Notes under the pieces: generated by a model | Told to the model about the DNA's origin: nothing | Seen by the model: the letters and a program-made list of their open reading frames with translations, nothing else | Databases searched by the model: none | Program-made: the position numbers and the translations under genes | Source: CAIRDP01 sp037134895 | Lineage (GTDB): Bacteria; Bacteroidota; Bacteroidia; Bacteroidales; FEN-979 | Assembly (NCBI GenBank): GCA_037134895.1 | Contig: JBAXLI010000001.1 | Coordinates: 1-64,000 of the forward strand | DNA length: 64,000 nucleotides | Direction: 5' to 3' | Shown here: in pieces, positions 25,125 to 33,645 of the stretch | Layout: every line of letters begins with the position of its first letter | How positions within the stretch are numbered: the first letter of the stretch is position 1

Positions 25125-26783
25125 CTATTTTATAATAACTTTTCGGTTAATGGTGTTGTTTTGCATTTGAACGATGAGGGTGTAAACACCTGTTTTCAGG
25201 CCAGACGTCCGGATCGTTGCATTCCGATCGTTGATTTTCCTTGACAATACCTCTCTGCCTGTCATGTCTGCAATCCTGATCCAGAGTATGGGCATGTCTC
25301 CATTGATATTCAACAAATCATCCGCAGGATCAGGGAAAACCAAAACGGAGCCTGAAGAATGATTTTCAATACCGACGCCACAACCAGCATAGATATAAGC
25401 TGTTTTCACCTTAATACTATGCCCCCAGGTGTTTGTGACATCAAGCGTGACGCTGTATACGCCTTTCGTATTATAGCTTACAACCGGATTCCTGGAGGTG
25501 GAGGTTGCCGGTGAACCGCCGTCAAATGTCCAGTTGAAAGTTGAGGTTGAATGGCCTCCTGATATAATTGAAAAATTAACCTGGTCACCTACATTTATCA
25601 TCGAATCACTGGCCGTGAAATTCGCTTCCTCGAGGCTGCTGGTAAACTTCCACATGCCATCGTTTGTGGGACTATTCGTCCAACTACCCGAAAAAGAAAC
25701 AGAATCATTAAGCCATTTAATACCAAGAAAATGTTTGCCGTCAGTTGAAGGCATTTTTTTCCAGGTATGGCCTCCATCGAAAGAATAAGTAACACCTGAA
25801 TTCGCAAGAGCGGGCAAATCTGTTGTACTGTCGGGATTGTTCAATATCGGGTTATTTCCCATCATTGATGCATTCTGACCGGTTGAAACATAAGTGTTTG
25901 GAGAGCCAGGAACAGCAGCAAGCCCGAATATATTGATCGGTCCTGTGGAATTTACCAATGTCCAGGTGTCACCGCAATTTGAAGTTTCATAAATATTCAT
26001 AGTTGTTGCTGTTGAAGGGGCAAGTCCGATCAAACCATGGTTGATGTCACGGAAAGCGATATTGTGGTACCATGGGTTCGGTGGCATCGTAATACCGGTT
26101 GGTTTCCCGATCCAGTGAGATCCCCTGTCAGTTGAAATATACAGGTCGGATTTATACGAAATGAAGCAGATCATACTATCTCCCACCGTTTCAATGGAAC
26201 GTATCATTCCGGCATCACCGGCCTTTAGAGTTGCGTTGATATTTGACTGGGGCACTCTTACCCACGAAGATCCGCCATCTGAAGTGGTATAAATTTCAAA
26301 ATACCCGTCCCTTACATCACCTTCAAACATACCCTCATTGGCATTCCAGAAATATACATTGTTAGGAAATGTTGATGTTCCAGCCTGAATGGCAAACTGT
26401 TGCAACCAGGTTAAACCTCCGTCAGTCGTTTTATAAATTCCGCAATTAGTATCCTGTGCGCCATATGATTGATAAATTGCCGCCCATGCAGTGAGTGAAT
26501 CAACAGCTGAAATATTGGCAATGTCATACACGGCAGGTCCGGGAATGACCTGGCCCGCTGTCCACGTAATACCCCCATTTATGGTTCGCGAAAACTCATT
26601 CGATATGTAAGGATAAGATAAACCATTCCTGGCGCTGACCCATACAATGTCTTTGTTCACCATGCTAATATAAAATGCACCTGTTGATTCATGTGGAAAT
26701 CCTGATGCTTGATTAGTCCACTGGGCATGTAAGAGGTCCGATAACGCGAAAACCAAAATTCCTAATAAGAAGACATTTTTCAT
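25125..26783 (-). CDS. T9SS-exported YCF48/BNR propeller protein with PKD domain
   Basis: A 552-residue secreted protein that is a paralogue of the neighbouring gene at 23081. Shared features are the signal peptide followed by QWTNQASGFP, blades marked by NGGITWTAG, TDGGLTWLQQ, SDGGSSWVRV, TDRGSHWIGK, SNCGDTWTLV and FDGGHTWKKM, and the phrase FWNANEGM. It then has a PKD domain (NFSIISGGHSTSTFNWTFDG to VSYNTKGVYSVTLDVTN) where the neighbour has a different beta-sandwich. The T9SS tail is VLVFPDPADDLLNI onward, with FPDP instead of the usual FPNP. The stop is TAG. Convergent with the paralogue across 139 bases. Confidence 0.82.
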   Translation of the reverse strand: MKNVFLLGILVFALSDLLHAQWTNQASGFPHESTGAFYISMVNKDIVWVSARNGLSYPYISNEFSRTINGGITWTAGQVIPGPAVYDIANISAVDSLTAWAAIYQSYGAQDTNCGIYKTTDGGLTWLQQFAIQAGTSTFPNNVYFWNANEGMFEGDVRDGYFEIYTTSDGGSSWVRVPQSNINATLKAGDAGMIRSIETVGDSMICFISYKSDLYISTDRGSHWIGKPTGITMPPNPWYHNIAFRDINHGLIGLAPSTATTMNIYETSNCGDTWTLVNSTGPINIFGLAAVPGSPNTYVSTGQNASMMGNNPILNNPDSTTDLPALANSGVTYSFDGGHTWKKMPSTDGKHFLGIKWLNDSVSFSGSWTNSPTNDGMWKFTSSLEEANFTASDSMINVGDQVNFSIISGGHSTSTFNWTFDGGSPATSTSRNPVVSYNTKGVYSVTLDVTNTWGHSIKVKTAYIYAGCGVGIENHSSGSVLVFPDPADDLLNINGDMPILWIRIADMTGREVLSRKINDRNATIRTSGLKTGVYTLIVQMQNNTINRKVIIK

Positions 26784-27068
26784 ATTGAGTTGGTTTTTAA
26801 AGGAAAATCCATTGGGAAAAATTCCTTTGTTAGTGATGCGATTGAATTTGACAGATCAAAAGTACTTGCACTGAAAAGGAGATCCTTCCCGGAATCTCTC
26901 AGCGGTGTTATTAATCTTTGAATGGAAGGGAAAAAACAGTTGGGAATCAGGAGTTTCTGTCTACCCTCTGTCGATTTTTATTGACTGCTATATTTTCCTA
27001 ACATTCAACAAGATGAAGAGGTGAAATTATTCCGGCGAAGAATGTTCCGGGAAAGCGTTTTTCCTAAT

Positions 27069-28181
27069 TCATTTTACAACGCTGACTTTTTTTGTTATCA
27101 CACTTGAATTGGCTTTCAGACAATAAAAATAGATTCCGGGATTTAACGCTTCAAGGCTGGTTTCAATCGAATATGTTCCCGGTTTTTTCTCTTCATTCAA
27201 TAATGATAATTGTTTCCGACCATCTGCATCGCATAGGGATAAGATGACTTTTCCTTTTCTTTTCATCGTAAATTCAATCGTTGAATGATCTGTTGCCGGA
27301 TTTGGATAACAATGATTGAACTCCACAGAGCCCGCAGTATCGGTTGGTTTTTGCTCTATTCCCACCGGCGGATCAATTGGCGCTGTGCCCCAGCTGTTAC
27401 AACCCTGCAGTGGAATTGCCAGCACATTATGCGTGCGGTCATATGAAATATCGGCCGGACCACATTGATTAGTATAAACAACAACCGGAGGATTTGAAAA
27501 GTTGCTGTCGAACCGGTAAATCGACAGAGTTTCCCAGGAGGTAACGTAGCACCTTCCATATTTATCCTTTGTTATCCCGTCGCATTCTGTAAGGGTCGTG
27601 GGTCTGAGTGTTGTCACTGATGAATCGGAAAGGCTGATGGCTTGGATTGGAGAATGGTACCGGTACGAGCATACAAGGATCCTGTTATAGGCTTTATCAT
27701 AAAATAGCCCGTTCGGTTGGTTGATCCCGTTGCCATTTACAAATACCCACCAGTTTTGTGTGCTGATGTTCACCTTGATGATTTTCGTGCCGAAAACATC
27801 CCCGGTATAAAGATTCCCTGAAGTATCTGCCGTTACATCATTGAGGTTACTCACTCCGGTTACATGAACATTCATCACCATCGCCCCTGATTCGAGGTCA
27901 AATCCCCGAATAAGGCTGTCACAACCTACATAAACCACGTTGTTGACAATCTCCAGTCCCTGTATGGCGTGAACGCCCTGGGCAAAGTAGCTCTGGTTGC
28001 CGTTACTGTCAACCTGGATGATGTCTCCTGACTGGCAGTTGGAGATCAGGTAGCGGTAATGCAGCGAATCATAGATGATACTTTCAGGTAAGGCCAGCAG
28101 ATTCTGGGATCTGCAAGGCAGCATCAAGCTTCCGCAGAAAATGAAAATGCCAATAATGATTGTCTTTTTCATGGTTTTCAT
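27069..28181 (-). CDS. T9SS-exported SMP-30/NHL-like beta-propeller protein
   Basis: A 370-residue secreted protein. The signal peptide covers residues 1-25 (LPCRSQ). Residues 30-280 form a propeller of the SMP-30/NHL type: LLALPESIIYDSLHYRYLIS, SNLNDVTADTSGNLYTGDVF, QPNGLFYDKAYNRILVCSY, ECDGITKDKYGRCYVTSW and GPADISYDRTHNVLAIPLQ. These phrases match the repeated D-x-x-G-N/R-x-Y-V pattern of such propellers, but the catalytic residues of gluconolactonases are not clearly present. The T9SS domain begins NHCYPNPATDHSTIEF. The stop codon lies immediately beside the TPR remnant at 28182, so the intact gene was probably downstream of that broken gene in the same transcription direction. Confidence 0.8.
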   Translation of the reverse strand: MKTMKKTIIIGIFIFCGSLMLPCRSQNLLALPESIIYDSLHYRYLISNCQSGDIIQVDSNGNQSYFAQGVHAIQGLEIVNNVVYVGCDSLIRGFDLESGAMVMNVHVTGVSNLNDVTADTSGNLYTGDVFGTKIIKVNISTQNWWVFVNGNGINQPNGLFYDKAYNRILVCSYRYHSPIQAISLSDSSVTTLRPTTLTECDGITKDKYGRCYVTSWETLSIYRFDSNFSNPPVVVYTNQCGPADISYDRTHNVLAIPLQGCNSWGTAPIDPPVGIEQKPTDTAGSVEFNHCYPNPATDHSTIEFTMKRKGKVILSLCDADGRKQLSLLNEEKKPGTYSIETSLEALNPGIYFYCLKANSSVITKKVSVVK

Positions 28182-29076
28182 TTATTTATTATCCTTTAAA
28201 TAGTTCAAGGCCTCTGTGCCACTTTTACTGCCAGGATTGAGTTTCAATGATTTTTCGTAGTTTTCAATGGCAAGTTCCTTGTTCCCGGCTTTCATGTATG
28301 CTTCACCAAGACTATCAAAAGCATTCCAGGATTCTCTGTATCCTTTTATACCTCGAAAAAAGAATGTAGCTTTCATCAGGTGAAACAAATACCCTGCATT
28401 CATTTAATTCAGTATTTATTGAATCTCCTAAATTGACTGGTTTTGAATATTTCCCGTTCACCAGTTTTGAATAATAAATATCCTGGTCATCCGTACTGCC
28501 CTCTTTCGCTTTTGCAAAATAGATTGTGCCATTGCTTGTAAGTGAAACCTGGTAGTCAACCGCCCCGTCATTGATCGTTGAATCAACTGCAATTGGCTGT
28601 GACCAGCCATTATTCTCTCGTTCAACATACCACAACCAGATTTTAGATTTTCTTTTTTTCTCATCTTCTATATTCGTAAATACCTATGATGCGAAATAAA
28701 GTTTCTTTCCATCAGGAGAAAAAGCAGGACTTGAACATTCCAATCCTTTTGTAAAGGGAGCCACCTGTGGTTTTGTCCAATTACCGTTTTCCAGTTTCAT
28801 AAAATAGATGGCAAACGGATTTGCAACAGACCAATAAACTTCTTTACCATCAGGGGAAAATGACAAAGCGCTGTGCTTGGGTATCCTGTTTGAAGAGACG
28901 AAGCCGGGCATAAAAACCTGTGGAATATATCCCGGAGGTTTTTGACCGACACAAGGACCTGAAAGGACGGGAAAATCCGTTGGGTTTTGCTGTGCTCTTA
29001 AAAAGCCGCACAATGAAAGGAAAAGTAGAATTAATACCGGGAGATTACTTCTTATAGTTTTTACAATATTCCGCAT
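28182..29076 (-). pseudogene. Broken PD40-propeller gene with TPR end
   Basis: Three pieces on the minus strand form a damaged gene. Piece 1, from an ATG at 29076 (or 29133), has a signal peptide (VLILLFLSLCGFLRAQQ) and PD40/WD40-like TolB-type repeats (ALSFSPDGKEVYWS, SSPAFSPDGKKLYFAS). A TAG at 28684-28686 stops it, but the same frame continues with WYVERENNGWSQP and ECRVFVSPDESYILFSR. Near 28335-28350 the coherent sequence then shifts frame into GYRESWNAFDSLGEAYMKAG and a TPR helix pair ending at 28182. PD40 proteins normally carry 80 or more further residues after that point, so a deletion joining two parts is likely. Intact PD40 relative: the gene at 31623. Confidence 0.75.
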
Positions 29077-29154
29077 AAGATTATTTATTACTGAATTAAT
29101 TTTTTCCTTTGTTAATTTCAAACTGTTATCCAATCAAAGTTCTCTGAAGTACCC

Positions 29155-30069
29155 TTATTCTTTAATAAGTTTTTGTTGAATTGTCCAGCTTGAGCAGGAA
29201 ATTCTAAGCACATAGACCCCTTTGGACAAGTCACTAAGATCCAGGCTATTTATAGAACTATTCAAATCTCCTTGCAGAAGACACACTCCAATCATGTTAA
29301 AAATCTGCATCTTCAGAATATGGTTATCGTCACAGGTAATATTTAATCTGTCAGTAGCCGGGTTGGGATAAATAATCAATTTTTCCTGTTCCTCAATCTC
29401 ATTGGCTTCTGTCGGAAAATCTCTTATGCAGCGCACAGAGAACCCATACATCCCCGGACCATATGCGCTTATTACTTCAGTGCTGGTATAGCTCATATCC
29501 CGGTGCCAGGAATAGCCTCCGTTTACTTCTGTAGAACTATACCATGTGCTGTATTTCCCGATACCAGTGAACTGACCATTGTCGCCACGTCCGCTACCTG
29601 GGAGTGCAGTAAATCCACTTTCGTTGGTTGCCCCGGTGTTGGGAGCATTCCAATGCATGGTGCCGGCTTCTTTCAGCTTGCCGCCGGCAATACTTTCACC
29701 TCCCAGAAAGGTTGTCAGTTTTGTCCACTCGGCGTTTGTTGGTACATGCCAGTTCTGAGGACATAATCCACGGGAGTCGTCAACAGCATACCAGTTGTAA
29801 ATTCTGCCATAAGTTGTGCTGCTATCAGGTATATTGTTATAATCACAATATGCTCCTGTAGTCAGATTGAACCATGCCAGATTTTCGGTAATATTGGGTA
29901 TCGGATCACTGTTGTTGTAGTGGACTACCTTCAGGTTTTCAACCATCCACACTTGCGTGCCAATGGCTACGGTGTTATAAACATTACCATCAATATCAGT
30001 TACTGTTTGGCCGTTAATATTAACAATGAAAAATGAAAAACATACGAGGAGAAGAATTGTCTTTTTCAT
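29155..30069 (-). CDS. FISUMP-domain protein with T9SS tail
   Basis: A 304-residue secreted protein: signal peptide (MKKTILLLVCFSFFIVNINGQ), then a Fibrobacter succinogenes major paralogous (FISUMP) domain with the standard opening DIDGNVYNTVAIGTQVWMVE, the phrase YGRIYNWYAVDDSRGLCPQN and WHVPTNAEWTKLTTFLGG, and the end GFSVRCIRD. The T9SS sorting domain begins LIIYPNPATDRLNITC. FISUMP domains are related to C-type-lectin/FGE-sulfatase folds and are surface proteins of unknown binding target. It lies 22 bases beyond the start of the broken PD40 gene, in the same direction. Confidence 0.88.
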   Translation of the reverse strand: MKKTILLLVCFSFFIVNINGQTVTDIDGNVYNTVAIGTQVWMVENLKVVHYNNSDPIPNITENLAWFNLTTGAYCDYNNIPDSSTTYGRIYNWYAVDDSRGLCPQNWHVPTNAEWTKLTTFLGGESIAGGKLKEAGTMHWNAPNTGATNESGFTALPGSGRGDNGQFTGIGKYSTWYSSTEVNGGYSWHRDMSYTSTEVISAYGPGMYGFSVRCIRDFPTEANEIEEQEKLIIYPNPATDRLNITCDDNHILKMQIFNMIGVCLLQGDLNSSINSLDLSDLSKGVYVLRISCSSWTIQQKLIKE

Positions 30070-30202
30070 AATTATTTTTTTTGTAGAATATTGCTGATAG
30101 ATGTTTTCATTTTATTCTATTTTTTCTGGTTTTACGATTATATTACTGTTAGCGTGTGGCTTCTAAAACGAATGCGGAACTGTTTTTTAAAGAATCAAAT
30201 TA

Positions 30203-31531
30203 TCAATTATCCCTTAGGCATCGCACAGGAAAACCATAATACCTGAGGTTAAACCGGTATACCTCCTGGCGGGTATAATCGAGGTGACGGCCATATGCGA
30301 AGTTATTTACGTCCCCGGTAGAAGTCCACCAATAAGCATAGTTGCCAATGTCATAAAAAGCACCACCGAGGTAATGATGGCCACACGGCAAACCTGAAAA
30401 TCCGTAGAGATCGGTGCCGTTGCCGTTATTATTCCAACCACTGGTGGTCTTCAGGTTTGTTCCGGCATCATGCCCGCGAAAAGCATCATTGTCCCATATT
30501 TTATTTCCAATCCCATACTGGCTGTCAACCGCCCCTTCCAGCACTTTCCATTCCTCATCCATGGGCAGGTGCCAGCCCGGCGGGCAAATGCCCTGCACTC
30601 CCTCCTTCGTGGTGTATTGCATTATTTCGTTCCACTGGTAGAGTCCGCCGTATTTGGTACAACTATCCGGATTGTTGTTGTAACAGTATTTCTCAATGAT
30701 ACTATTATTGGTTTGATTTTGATTGCCGTTTATCATCAAACCTACATTCAGGTTCTCCTTCAACCAGCACTGGCTGAAGATCTGGATTGTGTTGTACACC
30801 TGTCCCTCGTATTCCACCGTTGGTGTTCCAGGACAGGGGATGTTGGTGGCGAATTGGAAGGTATAAATAGTGTCTTCCTCAGGAGCATCCAGTATTCCGG
30901 ATTGACGAACAGTGAAATCGATAACTTCTGATGATGCTTTCAAAAAAGCTTTCCCGTTATTACTGCCAATATATTCCAAGGTGCAGCTTTTATCTTCTTT
31001 CCGCCCCGTGGAGATCATCTTTATGCTCCGGCTTATTCCATTCCATTGTGATGTAAGGAAGTATAAGCTGCCACCACCAGGATGGAACCTGAAAGAATGA
31101 TGGCCAGCATCAAGTTGATAGTCTGTGCGGAGAACAACCCTGCCCTGAAAGTCTGTTATTGTCAATTGTACTTTGGCCTTCTGAGGGATGTACATCGGGA
31201 TGTCACTCCGGTCTTCCATGGGGTTCGGATAGTTCTGATGCACTTCGAACGATGAGATTTCAGTACTCACATCCGAAATACCAACCGGGTTGAGAGTGGC
31301 AAATCCGACACATAGCAGCAAATCACCCTGGTTGATTTCGAGGGACAGCGTGGTATCAGGCCAGCAGATCATGGTTTCGCTCCCCTGGGTGCGGTTCATC
31401 ACCTTTATGCTGTCGAGCCGGACGTAGGCTGAGCTGTCAACAGCCGTAAAGGTCAAATCAATGGTATTTTGACCCATGGTGCCCGGAATAATTCCGGACA
31501 CCAGGAATAAAAGTAAAAATCTTGCTTTCAC
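30203..31531 (-). CDS. FISUMP-domain protein with internal T9SS-tail-like domain
   Basis: A 442-residue secreted protein with signal peptide (residues 1-20). Unusually, a domain resembling the T9SS type A tail (EVHQNYPNPMEDRSDIPMYI, about residues 96-115, to HSFRFHPGGGSLYFLTSQ) lies internally. The FISUMP domain follows it at about 245-440 (VEYEGQVYNTIQIFSQCWLK, YGGLYQWNEIMQYTTKEG, GICPPGWHLPMDEEWKVLEG, GFPVRCLRDN at the end). There is no sorting domain at the C-terminus. The internal copy could be a non-secretory beta-sandwich, or the order results from domain shuffling. A real sorting signal at the usual end is missing, so export across the outer membrane is uncertain. Confidence 0.8.
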   Translation of the reverse strand: MKARFLLLFLVSGIIPGTMGQNTIDLTFTAVDSSAYVRLDSIKVMNRTQGSETMICWPDTTLSLEINQGDLLLCVGFATLNPVGISDVSTEISSFEVHQNYPNPMEDRSDIPMYIPQKAKVQLTITDFQGRVVLRTDYQLDAGHHSFRFHPGGGSLYFLTSQWNGISRSIKMISTGRKEDKSCTLEYIGSNNGKAFLKASSEVIDFTVRQSGILDAPEEDTIYTFQFATNIPCPGTPTVEYEGQVYNTIQIFSQCWLKENLNVGLMINGNQNQTNNSIIEKYCYNNNPDSCTKYGGLYQWNEIMQYTTKEGVQGICPPGWHLPMDEEWKVLEGAVDSQYGIGNKIWDNDAFRGHDAGTNLKTTSGWNNNGNGTDLYGFSGLPCGHHYLGGAFYDIGNYAYWWTSTGDVNNFAYGRHLDYTRQEVYRFNLRYYGFPVRCLRDN

Positions 31532-31622
31532 AGGATATTGGTTTAATGTTCATAATCAAGTCATTTTCATTTCGGGCCTTTTTTTATTATTATGGGGAAC
31601 CTGAAGATCTGGTTAATATCAG

Positions 31623-33620
31623 TTATCTGCTTAAAATCAGCTTCCTGGAAATCATTCCTGCATCAGCCTTCAGACAATAAAAATATACGCCTGATTTTAA
31701 CTCAGTAAGATCAATGTTCAGTAAGTAATTCCCTGAACTTTTAACTTCATCAAGAAGCACCTTGATCTCCCTGCCATACATATCAAAGAGAGAAATCCTT
31801 ATCCGCTCTTTCTGCTTTATGGAATATTCGATGGTAGTGTTCCCGGAAAACGGATTAGGAAAATTTTGTGATAAATTAAGGGTCTGGAAAATCAATGTTT
31901 TCTGGTCAATGCTCAATGGTTTAAAAATTGAATCAGCTTTTATCCAGTAAGGATTATATCCAAGATCACCCGGTTTCCAGGAGTTAAAGAAGAGATACTT
32001 CCCGTCGGGAGTGATAAGGGGATAAGCTGCTCCGTACTGAGAATTTATCGCTTGTCCCATATTTACAGCAGGTTTCCATGTCCCGTCTGTATTTTTGTAT
32101 GAAATGTACAGGTCCGTTTCTCCGTAATTTCCTTGTCTTCGGGAAGAAAAGATCAGAAATCGTTCCTCCGGATCAATGTAAGGGCCGTAGTCGAGCGAAT
32201 CGGAATTGACTGCATTGCTTAGTTTTTCAGGTGAGTTATATTGTCCGTCTTCAAATTTCAAAAGGTAGATGTCGGTCAGGTTATTTTCCCAAAAATCAAT
32301 GTAAATATTCCTGTTACGGGCAACAGAAAATCCGGGTCCGGCTGAAAGATTTGAAGGAATTTGAACGTTCAGGGACTTGGATGCCGACCAGCTGCCATTT
32401 TGCTTTACCACGTAAAACAACGGGCCACCCGGTTTCTGGGAATAATAGTAAAGCGTGTCGCCTGAAGGTGAAAAGAACGGATTGTATTCAATATAGTTTT
32501 GATCAACAAATGATGCGGGTTGCTGGTTGATCCACTCACCGTTAACCTGTTTCATTATATTGATCCCGGTGCGGGCATTACTTTTATTATATTTTACAAT
32601 AAATAACTCTGAAAGGTTGGGCGAGAATGCGGGCGAACCATGCCACCACCAGGAATTGCCGGATTGAAGTGAGGGCGGAGCAAAGCCCAAAGCAGTAGAA
32701 TCCGGCAAGGGTTGACCCAGATAATTTCCATAAAACGGACGGATGGTTTCAATAAAGTCCGTTTTCATCCACATCATATAATTGTTACGATAATAGAAGA
32801 AATATTTCCCATCCCGCGATATATAGGGGAACATATTGTAATAACCTGAATTTATTGTTGAATTAAGCTTCTTTGCAGTTGACCAGGAACCATCCGGTTT
32901 ATGAAAACTGATATATAAATATATTGCACCCGACTGGTCATGCAGATTATCAAAAATAATACAGCTTTCATCGGGGGCTATAACCGGATGTGACATCCCA
33001 CTTTGAAAATTGACACTATCCGGTAATTTTTCAGGCTCCTGGTACAAACCATCTTCAAATTTTGACACTGCTAAATATTGGGGAATGCTGTCACTGGTAA
33101 ATGCAGTAAAATACATATTTCCATTATTGGCAACCGATGGATACATCATTTCCAGGCTGTAAAGCGGGGCTGCCATAGGAATGGCTTCCGTCCAGCCTTT
33201 GTCAGTTTTATCACTATACCATTGATATAACGGGCCTGATGGTGCACCTGGCAATGGACGATTGGAGCCAAAATAAACCCTGTTCCCATCGGGCGAAATA
33301 TGAGCTTCCTGATCGCTGTATGCTCCGGAAAATGAGGCTGTGGAAAATTCAGTCCAACTATTATTTTCTGATTTCGATTCCAGGATGACATTAATATTAT
33401 TGATTGTGAGGGTAACGAATGACTCTATGCCATCGGGAGTGAATGAGATACCCCATGCTTCCTGTGGAATCTTTGCGGGAGCAAATCTTTGAGGAACAAG
33501 GCTTGCATTAGTTTGTCCGAAGTAAGGGCCACCCTGGGCGATAACTCTACTTTCTGAAAAACAGGTGATCAAAAGGACTGCAAGGACCCTGATTAAAATA
33601 GATGTCTTCATAGGTTTCAT
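31623..33620 (-). CDS. T9SS-exported PD40 beta-propeller protein
   Basis: A 665-residue secreted protein: signal peptide to about residue 28 (start at 33620, or the second ATG at 33611), then many PD40/TolB-like blades, for example EAHISPDGNRVYFGSNR, VIAPDESCIIFDNLHDQSG, YISRDGKYFFYYRNN, NPFFSPSGDTLYYYSQ, DPEERFLIFSSRRQGNYG and LITPDGKYLFFNSWKPGDLG. The T9SS tail begins LSQNFPNPFSGNTTIEYSI. The family is widespread in Bacteroidota and sometimes carries a TPR end, as in the broken gene at 28182. The function is binding-like; no enzyme motif. Upstream by 25 bases is the 3' end of the YCF48 gene in the same direction, so the two may be co-transcribed. Confidence 0.82.
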   Translation of the reverse strand: MKPMKTSILIRVLAVLLITCFSESRVIAQGGPYFGQTNASLVPQRFAPAKIPQEAWGISFTPDGIESFVTLTINNINVILESKSENNSWTEFSTASFSGAYSDQEAHISPDGNRVYFGSNRPLPGAPSGPLYQWYSDKTDKGWTEAIPMAAPLYSLEMMYPSVANNGNMYFTAFTSDSIPQYLAVSKFEDGLYQEPEKLPDSVNFQSGMSHPVIAPDESCIIFDNLHDQSGAIYLYISFHKPDGSWSTAKKLNSTINSGYYNMFPYISRDGKYFFYYRNNYMMWMKTDFIETIRPFYGNYLGQPLPDSTALGFAPPSLQSGNSWWWHGSPAFSPNLSELFIVKYNKSNARTGINIMKQVNGEWINQQPASFVDQNYIEYNPFFSPSGDTLYYYSQKPGGPLFYVVKQNGSWSASKSLNVQIPSNLSAGPGFSVARNRNIYIDFWENNLTDIYLLKFEDGQYNSPEKLSNAVNSDSLDYGPYIDPEERFLIFSSRRQGNYGETDLYISYKNTDGTWKPAVNMGQAINSQYGAAYPLITPDGKYLFFNSWKPGDLGYNPYWIKADSIFKPLSIDQKTLIFQTLNLSQNFPNPFSGNTTIEYSIKQKERIRISLFDMYGREIKVLLDEVKSSGNYLLNIDLTELKSGVYFYCLKADAGMISRKLILSR

Positions 33621-33645
33621 AAGGAGTTGCTTAACAGGATTTGAT

